From E44-bin32 sp034430595 (GTDB lineage: Bacteria > Chloroflexota > Anaerolineae > Anaerolineales > E44-bin32): a DNA stretch of 64,000 nt. The notes beneath the pieces are model-generated. The model was not told the origin of the DNA. It made no database searches and saw nothing but the letters and a program-made list of their open reading frames with translations. The DNA lies in the NCBI GenBank assembly GCA_034430595.1, contig DAOUEL010000045.1, positions 1-64,000 on the forward strand, given 5' to 3'. Positions within the stretch are counted from its first letter, which is position 1. The number at the start of each line of letters is the position of its first letter. Below are positions 33,847 to 41,711 of the stretch, in pieces. The position numbers were made by a program, and so were the translations under genes.

Positions 33847-34026
33847 TTAGACGCGAGCAATTCGCTTGATGCACTTGGCACAAAGCGTTTTCTGAACCAT
33901 GCGCCCGTTCTCCATGACCTGTACTTTCTGTAGATTGGGCTTAAACTTACGTTTGGTCGCCTTCATGGAGAAGCTGCGGTTTTGTCCGAAAGTGGTTGTC
34001 TTGCCACAATTTTCGCACTTTGCCAT
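33847..34026 (-). CDS. rpmB: 50S ribosomal protein L28
   Basis: The 59-residue product begins MAKCENCGKTTTFGQNRSFS and ends AKCIKRIARV. It has CENC and CAKC pairs, so it is the zinc-ribbon form of L28. AAGGA lies seven bases before the ATG. The open frame continues 20 codons upstream but the L28 start is unmistakable. It is divergent from the asp23/fakA operon, as in Bacillus subtilis. Confidence 0.96.
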   Translation of the reverse strand: MAKCENCGKTTTFGQNRSFSMKATKRKFKPNLQKVQVMENGRMVQKTLCAKCIKRIARV

Positions 34027-34076
34027 TGAAAGGTCCTTCCTGACCTTAACGAGATTTCCAACATGAACAGTCGAAC

Positions 34077-34105
34077 ATGTTACCACATCTCATGTAGTCC
34101 ATCAA
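34077..34105 (-). promoter_or_regulatory. rpmB promoter
   Basis: On the minus strand TTGATG (34105-34100), a 17-base spacer, then TAACAT (34082-34077), giving a leader of about 45 bases. Confidence 0.5.
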
Positions 34106-34130
34106 TGGAGATGTTTCGAAAGGCGGAACC

Positions 34131-34487
34131 ATGACAGGCGAAACAACAAACCATGGCAAAATCACGATTTCGCCGCGCGCCATCGCGACCATCGCCTCCT
34201 ATGCGGCCATCCAATCCTATGGCGTGGTCGGCATGGCTGCGAAGAACCTGGTCGACGGCATCGCCCATGCGATCGCCTATGATCCGACTCACGGCGTAGA
34301 AGTAGAAGCGTTTGAGGATTTCCTTACCATTGACATGTATATCATCGTCGAATATGGGACCCGGATTTCCTCCGTGGCAACCAGCGTGGCGAATGCTGTT
34401 CGCTACCAGGTTGAACGGGCAATTGGCTTGCGGGTAAGCGAGGTGAACGTCCACGTTCAGGGTTTAAGAGTCAGCGACACCGATTAA
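34131..34487 (+). CDS. Asp23/Gls24 family protein (YloU-like)
   Basis: The 118-residue product matches the Asp23 family: GKITISPRAIATIASYAAIQ, VEVEAFEDFLTIDMYIIVEYG and a C-terminal VSEVNVHVQGLRV. These proteins accompany FakA/YloV homologues in many bacteria, and in staphylococci Asp23 sits at the membrane. AAAGGCGG stands before the ATG. The gene precedes fakA by 18 bases, the conserved yloU-yloV pair. Exact role unknown. Confidence 0.93.
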   Translation: MTGETTNHGKITISPRAIATIASYAAIQSYGVVGMAAKNLVDGIAHAIAYDPTHGVEVEAFEDFLTIDMYIIVEYGTRISSVATSVANAVRYQVERAIGLRVSEVNVHVQGLRVSDTD

Positions 34488-34505
34488 CCCACGGTGAGAC
34501 CAGCG

Positions 34506-36200
34506 ATGAGCGAGAGAACAAACGGGATTGAAGCCAGGATCAAGGAACGCCTGGCCGAGCGCTATCGGACGATCGATGGCCCAGCCTTGCGCCACATGGT
34601 CACGGCCAGCCTGGATTGGCTGCGTACCAACCAGCAGGTCGTAAATTCGCTTAACGTTTTTCCTGTGCCAGACGGCGATACCGGTACCAATATGGTGCTG
34701 ACAATGCAATCAGCCGTTGACGAGGTTGAGCAGCTTGGCGACCGTCCTGTAGGCGAGGTCGCACATGCCATTGCCCACGGTGCGCTGATGGGAGCGCGTG
34801 GGAATTCAGGCGTCATTCTCTCTCAGCTCTGGCGAGGTTTCTCACGCTCACTCGATGACCGCCAGGTGATGGATGCAGCGGCGCTGGTCGAGGCGCTGCA
34901 GGAAGCGCGTGAAACAGCCTACAAGGGCGTGGTGCGGCCGGTTGAAGGGACGATCCTGACCGTATCAAAGGACATCGCCATCGGTGCCAGAAATGCTTAT
35001 AAGGACGGCACCACCTCCACCTTTGAAATCCTCGAAGCCGTCGTTCAAGCCGCCGACGAATCCGTTGAACGAACACCCGAATTGCTCCCGATATTAAAAG
35101 AGGCCGGAGTCGTTGACAGCGGGGGCAAAGGCCTTTTCTTCCTGCTGGAGGGCATCCTGCGGGCTGCCTACCGCCAGCCGCTCGATCAACCCCTTATTTC
35201 GGTCCAACCCTTGAGTGCTCTCGCACTGGAAGATTCGCTCGACGGAATTGAACCAGGCCAGGACTGGGAGGTTGTTGTCGACTTCCAACCGACGGATGAT
35301 CTAAACCTCAAATCTTTTTATGGCAAACTCGAATCAATCGGCACCTCGATTCAAATCGGCGAGGGGGATGGGATGTACCGGATGCACATCCATGTAGCCG
35401 ATGCGAGGGAGTACGAACCGATCGACTACATCCGGTCGCTGGGCTCCATTTCGAAGGTTGCAATCGAGAATTTAATGCTGCAGATAGCTGAGCGCAATTC
35501 CAGGCACGCCATCGATGACATTCGCCTGGGGACCGTCGTGCCGGATCAGATCGCGGTCGTCGCAGTTGCACCCGGCATGGGTATCGCTCGCATTTTCGCT
35601 AGCCTAGGAGTGGCAGGAATCATCGAGGGCGGGCAGACCATGAACCCAAGTACACAGGAAATCCTGGCCTCCTTTGAAGACCTGCCGACTGATAAAATTG
35701 TCCTGCTGCCAAACAACAAGAACATCATCCTGGCCGCCAAGCAGGCGGCCGAGCTGACGGTAAAGCATGTGGCCGTCCTGCCCTGCGTCTCCGTCCCGCA
35801 GGGGATTGCAGCGATGTTTGCCTGGGAACCAGACGGAGAGTTCGAGGCCACCGTAAAAGCCATGACTGCTGCCCTAGGCGAAATACATTTTGTCGAGGTA
35901 ACGACAGCCACCCGCTCGGTCGAGATCGATGGTGTGAACGTAACAGAAGGCCAATCGATCGGCCTGCTTGATGGCAAACTCGCCTGCTCCGGGGACGATC
36001 TTGAGCAGGTTCTATGGAGTGCTCTCGATCAGGGCGATGCCGCTGAGTGCGAGCTGATAACCCTCTATTACGGCGCTGACCTGACGTCGGCCGCGGCCCA
36101 CCAGATGGCCGATTTGATTCGAGATCGATACACCCAGCAGGAAGTCGAAGTGCTGGAGGGTGGCCAGCCTCATTACCAACTCATCCTCTCACTCGAGTGA
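34506..36200 (+). CDS. fakA: Fatty acid kinase FakA (YloV, DhaL/DAK2 domain)
   Basis: The 564-residue product has an N-terminal DhaL-type ATP-binding domain with NVFPVPDGDTGTNM (metal-binding aspartates), HGALMGARGNSGVILSQLWR and DSGGKGLFF. A middle domain follows, and the C-terminal domain includes VVAVAPGMGIARIF, ILLPNNKN-like LLPNNKNIILAAKQ and ITLYYGADLT. FakA phosphorylates FakB-bound fatty acids. Two DegV (FakB) genes follow it. I prefer ATG 34506, after GGTGAG, to the GTG at 34494. Confidence 0.95.
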   Translation: MSERTNGIEARIKERLAERYRTIDGPALRHMVTASLDWLRTNQQVVNSLNVFPVPDGDTGTNMVLTMQSAVDEVEQLGDRPVGEVAHAIAHGALMGARGNSGVILSQLWRGFSRSLDDRQVMDAAALVEALQEARETAYKGVVRPVEGTILTVSKDIAIGARNAYKDGTTSTFEILEAVVQAADESVERTPELLPILKEAGVVDSGGKGLFFLLEGILRAAYRQPLDQPLISVQPLSALALEDSLDGIEPGQDWEVVVDFQPTDDLNLKSFYGKLESIGTSIQIGEGDGMYRMHIHVADAREYEPIDYIRSLGSISKVAIENLMLQIAERNSRHAIDDIRLGTVVPDQIAVVAVAPGMGIARIFASLGVAGIIEGGQTMNPSTQEILASFEDLPTDKIVLLPNNKNIILAAKQAAELTVKHVAVLPCVSVPQGIAAMFAWEPDGEFEATVKAMTAALGEIHFVEVTTATRSVEIDGVNVTEGQSIGLLDGKLACSGDDLEQVLWSALDQGDAAECELITLYYGADLTSAAAHQMADLIRDRYTQQEVEVLEGGQPHYQLILSLE

Positions 36201-36209
36201 TCGGCCGGT

Positions 36210-37067
36210 ATGGTTAGAATTGTCACTGATGCTTCCGTTCGTTTTTCAACTCCGGAATTCGGCAACAAGCACAAGATTGTCATCACGCCGCTAACCGTTT
36301 CCTGCGGGAGTGCACACGTGCAGGACGACCCCGCCCTGGACCTTGGGGAAGTGCGTCCACTGCTCGAGGGCTGCTCGAATACACTTTTAGTGGAGTGCCC
36401 ATCCGTCGATGAATTCGCCCGCGTTTATGAACAGCTCGGTGCCGAGACGCACCAAGTCATATCCATTCACACCTCCTCCGCATTGACCCAGAGCTACCAA
36501 CGAGCACTGCAGGCGAGTCAACAATACCGTGGGAGAATGGATATCCAGGTCATCGATTCGCAGAGCGTTTCGATCGGCCTGGGCTTCCTGGTCGAGGCCA
36601 GCGCGCATGCGGCAGAACGAGGGGATAGTCTTGATTCCATCGTCCGGATGGTGCGAGGCATGATCACACGGCTTTACATGGTTATGTTCCTCGATGATCT
36701 TTCCTTTCTCGAGCGCAATCAGCTTGTCACCCGTTCCCAGGCGATCCTGGGCAACATGCTGGGCATCATCCCATTTCTGACCATGGAAGATGGGCAGCTG
36801 ATACCAATGGAAAAGGTCCGCAACCGCCTGCGGGCCGTTGAAAAACTGATCGAGTTTGTCTGCGAGTTTTCGGGGCTTGAGCAGCTGGGAATCATGCAGG
36901 GGCAGGTTCGGCCATCCGAGGACACGCTCCTGATCCACGAACGGCTGCACACGCTTTACCCGGCTACGCAAATTTCGCGAGTGTGCTACGGCCCAACCCT
37001 CTCAGCATTTGTCGGTTTCGACAGCCTCGGTGCGGTCGTGCTTGAAGCACAGGGTGAGTCACTCTGA
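36210..37067 (+). CDS. Diverged DegV/FakB-like protein
   Basis: This 285-residue protein follows fakA by nine bases and aligns with DegV proteins over its length. Several ligand motifs are changed: the N-terminal VTDSxxD is VTDASVR, the TSQP loop reads LVECPSVDE, the GRIS loop reads LERNQLVTR, and the C-terminal GxHxGP motif reads GPTLSAFVGFDSLG. HTSSALTQSYQRALQ keeps the middle helix. It may bind another ligand, or help FakA without presenting a fatty acid. It overlaps the next degV by one base (TGATG). Confidence 0.85.
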   Translation: MVRIVTDASVRFSTPEFGNKHKIVITPLTVSCGSAHVQDDPALDLGEVRPLLEGCSNTLLVECPSVDEFARVYEQLGAETHQVISIHTSSALTQSYQRALQASQQYRGRMDIQVIDSQSVSIGLGFLVEASAHAAERGDSLDSIVRMVRGMITRLYMVMFLDDLSFLERNQLVTRSQAILGNMLGIIPFLTMEDGQLIPMEKVRNRLRAVEKLIEFVCEFSGLEQLGIMQGQVRPSEDTLLIHERLHTLYPATQISRVCYGPTLSAFVGFDSLGAVVLEAQGESL

Positions 37068-37912
37068 TGTCCTCCACGCGCAGAGTGGGCATCGTCACCG
37101 ATAGCACCTCCGATGTGCCCGAAGAGGAGGCACAAGGACTTGGCATTCATGTCGTGCCGGCTGTCCTTGTCATCGGTAATGACACTTTTCAAGACGGGCA
37201 AGAACTTTCGCGCTCCGATTTCTACCGGCGCATGCCCACCTTCTCGCAGCCTGCTTCAACCGCGGCTCCCTCTCCGGTCGTATTCCAGGAGACCTATTCC
37301 CGGCTTTTCGAAGAAGGTGTCGAGCGCATTCTCTCTATCCATGTTGCAGCTCGTTTGAGCGGAATGCTGAACTCAGCCGCTCAAGCCGCCCGATCTTTTG
37401 GCGATCGGATCGAACTCTTCGACAGTGGACAGGTATCGATGGGATTGGGCTTGCAGGCGATCGAGGCTGCCTCGGCAGCTCTCGAGGGAGCCGGGTTGGA
37501 GGACGTCTTGCGGAGGGCCAGGGACGCACGCGACCGGATCCAGCTTGTCGCACTGATTCGGACGCTTGAATACTTGCGGCGCAGCGGCCGGGTCAGCTGG
37601 CTCAAGGCGGGAGTTGGGGATCTGCTGCGCATCAAAATGCTGCTGACGGTGCGTGATGGGCTGGTCGAGGCGGTAGGAAGAGCCCGCACCTGGGGAAAAG
37701 GTTGGAGCGAACTGATCAACCTGGCCCGCTCCTGGGCTCCGTTCGACCGCCTGGCGGTATTACACTCCGGCATTCCAGAGGAAGCAGCCGAGATGGCCCG
37801 TGAACTCAGAAGCACCTGCCGGGTTGAACCCGCAATCGTCCAGGTCACTACAGTCATCGGCGCGCATGTTGGGCCTCGGTCAATCGGTCTCGCTGGCCTG
37901 CCGCGTGGCTGA
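37067..37912 (+). CDS. DegV/FakB fatty-acid-binding protein
   Basis: The 281-residue product retains the DegV motifs VTDSTSDVP, HVAARLSGMLNSA, YLRRSGRVS and VIGAHVGPRSIG. The serine/threonine of the TSQP loop seems kept in FSQPASTAAPSP. It is the likelier of the two neighbours to present a fatty acid to FakA. Its start overlaps the previous stop by one base. In Bacillus the corresponding place between yloV and recG holds sdaAB-sdaAA instead. Confidence 0.9.
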   Translation: MSSTRRVGIVTDSTSDVPEEEAQGLGIHVVPAVLVIGNDTFQDGQELSRSDFYRRMPTFSQPASTAAPSPVVFQETYSRLFEEGVERILSIHVAARLSGMLNSAAQAARSFGDRIELFDSGQVSMGLGLQAIEAASAALEGAGLEDVLRRARDARDRIQLVALIRTLEYLRRSGRVSWLKAGVGDLLRIKMLLTVRDGLVEAVGRARTWGKGWSELINLARSWAPFDRLAVLHSGIPEEAAEMARELRSTCRVEPAIVQVTTVIGAHVGPRSIGLAGLPRG

Positions 37913-37938
37913 ATCTGGCACAATTCCCCCATCCCCTT

Positions 37939-37944
37939 TATATT
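37939..37944 (+). promoter_or_regulatory. -10 box of recG, predicted leaderless
   Basis: TATATT ends six bases before the ATG of recG. CTGGCA (37915-37920) is a possible -35 at 18 bases. No ribosome site lies before the ATG. Confidence 0.5.
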
Positions 37945-37950
37945 AACGCT

Positions 37951-40512
37951 ATGAATCAAGCGATTACAAAACTCGTTAAGTTTTTACGGTTGGAAGCAGA
38001 GCGCAATTATGACAACCGTGCGGTCCTGGGAGGCCTGGACCGCATGCTCGAACCCTGGCAAACCGAGGCTCGCGAGGAGAAGCTCCCAGAACCGCTCGTT
38101 GAGGCCGTAATCAGCAGGCTTAAGGATTACGGCCGCCTCTCGCCCATGTCACGGCAGGAAGTACTGCAGGGATTATGGCGCCGGCTTCAACAGGAAGCGC
38201 CTGATCTCCCACCGATGGAATTCGCCGTACCCGATCCTGGTGAAGCTGAAATCTCTCCAGCACCCTCGCCTGAACCGCAGCAGGACCCGCAAGCTGACAG
38301 CCCAGTTGAGCAGCAAACAGAAGACGAGCCTGACCAACGCGTCGATGGTTCGGAGCCTGTGAACGAACAAGAGCCCAAGCAGGAATCGGAAACCGAAGCA
38401 ACTTCAGACACTGCGGCCGCCGAGGAAACCGAACCAGCCGGTCCACCGGCAGCGATGGGTGCTCCGCTGACGACCGTCCAGGGGATCGGTCCAAAATCAG
38501 CCAAGACCCTCTCCAAGCTCGGGCTGCACACACTGGGTGATTTACTCTGGCACCTGCCCCGGCGTTACGACGATTTTTCCCAACTCGAGACGATTAACCG
38601 CCTGTGGTACGGACAGGAAGTCACGATCATCGCCAACGTCGAGAAATGTGAGGTCCGTGAGGTGCGCGGTGGTCGCATGAAGCTCACCGAAGCAATCGTC
38701 GGCGATGGCACTGGGTCACTTCGGGTTACATGGTTTAATCAACCCTGGATTGCGAATAAGCTCAAGCCAGGTCGGGCGGTTGTACTTTCCGGAAAAGTCG
38801 ACCAATACCTTGGTCATCTCACCATGAACAGCCCCGAATGGGAGCCGCTCGAACGCAAGCAGCTCCATACCAACCGTATCGTTCCAGTCTACCCATTGAC
38901 AGCGGGTGTCTCGGGGAAATGGCTGCGGCGGGTTATCCATTCTGTCGTCCAGCGCCTGGCGCCGCGCATCCCCGATCCACTGCCGGAGGGGATCCGTCAA
39001 TCGGCTGGACTCGTTCCGCTCACGACTGCTCTGCAGCAGGTCCATTTCCCGGATTCTCAGGAAAAACTGCATAGCGCACAGCACCGGCTGGCTTTTGACG
39101 AGATGTTCATGCTTCAGCTGGGCGTCCTGCGCCAGAAACAGGAATGGGAACGCGCTCAAACCCGCCCTCTGCAGGTCGACGACACCTGGATCGGAGATTT
39201 CGCCAGGGCTCTGCCCTACGAGCTGACCGCTGCCCAGCAGACAGCGCTGCAAGAAATTCGGCAGGACCTGGCAAAAGACAAACCGATGAACCGGCTACTG
39301 CAGGGGGATGTTGGCTCCGGAAAAACCGTCGTTGCCGCCGCGGCAATCGGAATCGCAGCAAAGGGTAACGCCCAATCGGCATTCATGGCGCCCACCAGCA
39401 TCCTGGCCCAGCAGCATTTCCGCACCTTGAGCGCCCTGCTTCCCCTCGCCGCCTCGATCCCGGCTGAGAGCATCCGGCTCCTGATCGGTTCGACCAGCGA
39501 AGCCGAAAAAACTGACATCCGTTCCGGGCTCGAATCCGGGCAAATCCAAGTCATCATTGGCACGCACGCCCTGATTGAAGGACCGGTCAAATTCAAGGAT
39601 CTCGGCCTGGCAATTGTGGACGAACAGCACCGCTTCGGCGTTGATCAGCGCGCCGAGTTGAGAGCAAAGGGCGACAGCCCGAATTTGCTTATCATGACCG
39701 CAACACCGATTCCCCGATCGCTGGCCTTGACCGTTTACGGCGACCTCGACCTGACCCTGCTTGACGAGATGCCGCCCGGACGCCAGGATATTGAAACGCG
39801 CGTACTGCTGCCGAACGAACGCACACGCGCCCACGCTTTCATTCGCTCCCAGCTTGAACTGGGACATCAGGCCTTCATCATCTACCCGCTGATCGAGGAA
39901 TCGGAAAGCATGCAGACCAAGGCCGCGGTCGAGGAGTATGAACGTCTGCAGAGCGAAGTGTTCCCGGACTATTCCGTGGGATTGCTGCATGGCCGTCTCA
40001 AGCCTGACGAAAAGGAATCGGTCATGTCAAGTTTTCACGCCGGCGAAATCGACGTGCTTGTTTCAACCTCCGTTGTCGAAGTCGGGGTGGATATTCCCAA
40101 CGCAACCGTGATGCTGATCGAGGGCGCCAACCATTTCGGCCTGGCACAGCTGCATCAGTTCAGAGGGCGTGTAGGCCGTGGGAAAGAACAATCCTACTGC
40201 TTGCTGATACCCGATACCGTCGACGATGCAGCCAACGAACGATTGAAAGCGATGCAATCAACAAACGATGGCTTCGTTCTCGCAGAGCGTGACCTCGAAC
40301 AGCGCGGCCCGGGGGATTTTCTCGGCACCCGCCAGAGCGGCTTCGCCGAGCTCCGCACGGCAAGCCTGACCGATGTACGCTTGATCGAAGCAGCTCGCCG
40401 GGAGGCAACCCGTTTATTCGAAGTCGATCCCGGACTTACCGAGCCAGAACATGCATTATTGGCAGAAGCCATGGATCGTTTCTGGACACCCTCGAAGGGA
40501 GAGATCAGCTGA
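37951..40512 (+). CDS. recG: ATP-dependent DNA helicase RecG with N-terminal extension
   Basis: The 853-residue product contains the wedge/OB domain (YGQEVTIIANVEKCEVREVR), Walker A LLQGDVGSGKTVVAAAA, the box VDEQHRFGVDQRAELRAKG, the GTHALIEGPV motif and the C-terminal QFRGRVGRGKEQSYC. It remodels stalled replication forks. About 175 residues precede the conserved VQGIGPKSAKTLSKLGLHTL. Part of this is a helical segment (1-85) and the rest an acidic Glu/Pro/Gln-rich linker (90-165). Usual RecG is about 690-700 residues. The start overlaps its likely -10 box and the stop overlaps coaD by one base. Confidence 0.95.
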   Translation: MNQAITKLVKFLRLEAERNYDNRAVLGGLDRMLEPWQTEAREEKLPEPLVEAVISRLKDYGRLSPMSRQEVLQGLWRRLQQEAPDLPPMEFAVPDPGEAEISPAPSPEPQQDPQADSPVEQQTEDEPDQRVDGSEPVNEQEPKQESETEATSDTAAAEETEPAGPPAAMGAPLTTVQGIGPKSAKTLSKLGLHTLGDLLWHLPRRYDDFSQLETINRLWYGQEVTIIANVEKCEVREVRGGRMKLTEAIVGDGTGSLRVTWFNQPWIANKLKPGRAVVLSGKVDQYLGHLTMNSPEWEPLERKQLHTNRIVPVYPLTAGVSGKWLRRVIHSVVQRLAPRIPDPLPEGIRQSAGLVPLTTALQQVHFPDSQEKLHSAQHRLAFDEMFMLQLGVLRQKQEWERAQTRPLQVDDTWIGDFARALPYELTAAQQTALQEIRQDLAKDKPMNRLLQGDVGSGKTVVAAAAIGIAAKGNAQSAFMAPTSILAQQHFRTLSALLPLAASIPAESIRLLIGSTSEAEKTDIRSGLESGQIQVIIGTHALIEGPVKFKDLGLAIVDEQHRFGVDQRAELRAKGDSPNLLIMTATPIPRSLALTVYGDLDLTLLDEMPPGRQDIETRVLLPNERTRAHAFIRSQLELGHQAFIIYPLIEESESMQTKAAVEEYERLQSEVFPDYSVGLLHGRLKPDEKESVMSSFHAGEIDVLVSTSVVEVGVDIPNATVMLIEGANHFGLAQLHQFRGRVGRGKEQSYCLLIPDTVDDAANERLKAMQSTNDGFVLAERDLEQRGPGDFLGTRQSGFAELRTASLTDVRLIEAARREATRLFEVDPGLTEPEHALLAEAMDRFWTPSKGEIS

Positions 40513-41039
40513 TGGTACGAGCGGTATTCCCCGGAACGTTCGATCCGGTTCACTTCGGGCACATCGACATCGCCCGGCGGGCAGTGCGCGTTTTTGATGA
40601 ATTGATCGTCGCCGTTTATGAACACCCGCCAAAGAATGTGCTCTTCTCCCCTGCAGAGCGGCACGCTCTGGTCTCCGAAGCGCTGGGAGATGACCCCCGC
40701 ATTGACGTCCGCATCTTCAGCGGATTGATTGTCGAGTACTGCCGGGAAGTCGAGGCCCAGGTCATCGTGCGCGGTTTACGGGTCTTTTCCGATTTCGAGC
40801 ACGAGTTTCGCATGGCGCTTGCAAATCACCGCCTGGCACCGGAAATTGATGTCGTCGCGTTCATGACAAGCGAGGAGCATACATTCCTCACCGGAAGCAC
40901 TGTTCGCGAGATTGCTTCGCTCGGTGGCGATGTCAGCAGCCTGGTGCCGCTGCACGTAAAGAATGCGCTGGAGCAACGATTCCGCGAGTTAGGTGATGAT
41001 GGCCCGAACATGGTGCCGATGACCTCACTGCGGGATTGA
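40512..41039 (+). CDS. coaD: Phosphopantetheine adenylyltransferase
   Basis: The 175-residue product has the nucleotidyltransferase motif FPGTFDPVHFGHID, FSGLIVEYCREV, VRGLRVFSDFEHEFRMAL and TGSTVREIASLGGDV. It makes dephospho-CoA in coenzyme A synthesis. It overlaps recG by one base (TGATG). The commonly intervening rsmD gene is absent. About 13 extra residues extend the C-terminus compared with the E. coli protein. Confidence 0.96.
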   Translation: MVRAVFPGTFDPVHFGHIDIARRAVRVFDELIVAVYEHPPKNVLFSPAERHALVSEALGDDPRIDVRIFSGLIVEYCREVEAQVIVRGLRVFSDFEHEFRMALANHRLAPEIDVVAFMTSEEHTFLTGSTVREIASLGGDVSSLVPLHVKNALEQRFRELGDDGPNMVPMTSLRD

Positions 41040-41135
41040 ATGAATTTGACGCTGTCACGGCTTTAGTGTACGCTTCGGCCCAAACCTTGCACCCTGGTGA
41101 GGGGGTCCGAAGGATAAGCCGGACCGGAGGGTTGA

Positions 41136-41642
41136 ATGGACATCCTGCATCTAGTGGATCGACTGGAAGAGCTGTTCAACAACAGCCGTCCACTACCACT
41201 AACCCATAACGTCCTTGTCGATGAGGACCGCATGCTGGAAATCATCGACCAGATGCGCATTGCGATTCCTGATGAAGTCAAGAAAGCGCAGCAGATTCTC
41301 GCGCAGCGTGATCGTGTGCTCGCTCAGGCTCAGGAAGAAGCCAATCGCACGGTAAAACTCGCCAAGGATAAAGGGGAAGATATCATTGCGCGGGACGCTA
41401 TCGTCGAGGCCGCCCAGGCCAGAGCCGAGCAGATTATCGCCCAGGCTCGGGCGGAAGCGGAGGGGATTCGTCTCGAGGCTGATGAGTACGTCATCGAATC
41501 ATTGACCGAACTCGAAGCTGAACTAAATCGTCTGATCTCGCAAGCCAGGAACGGCATCGCTAAACTTGCCTCGGAACGCGATATTCTCAACGATCCGCGC
41601 CGGGTGGAATCGGAAGAATTCGAAACTGAAGAAGAAGGCTGA
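41136..41642 (+). CDS. Coiled-coil protein downstream of coaD
   Basis: The 168-residue product begins MDILHLVDRLEELFNNSRPL and then has a long charged helix (about residues 45-150) rich in Ala/Glu/Gln/Arg, with an acidic tail. The helix resembles the ATP synthase b-subunit / DivIVA kind of coiled coil, and similar proteins are encoded beside coaD in several Gram-positive groups. No membrane segment is present. GGAGG lies five bases before the ATG. Upstream are a possible promoter (TTGACG at 41046) and a small hairpin (GGTCCG / CGGACC, 41104-41125). Function unknown. Confidence 0.8.
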   Translation: MDILHLVDRLEELFNNSRPLPLTHNVLVDEDRMLEIIDQMRIAIPDEVKKAQQILAQRDRVLAQAQEEANRTVKLAKDKGEDIIARDAIVEAAQARAEQIIAQARAEAEGIRLEADEYVIESLTELEAELNRLISQARNGIAKLASERDILNDPRRVESEEFETEEEG

Positions 41643-41663
41643 ACCTGCAGCCAGATAGTCGAG

Positions 41664-41691
41664 GGGCGCCGGAAAAGCGGCGCCCTTTTTT
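41664..41691 (+). terminator. Rho-independent terminator after the coaD-region operon
   Basis: GGGCGCCG and CGGCGCCC form a perfect eight-base stem around GAAAAG and are followed by TTTTTT. It lies between two convergent genes and may also serve pyrG on the other strand only weakly. Confidence 0.93.
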
Positions 41692-41711
41692 ATTCCTGTC
41701 AAGGACTTCGG

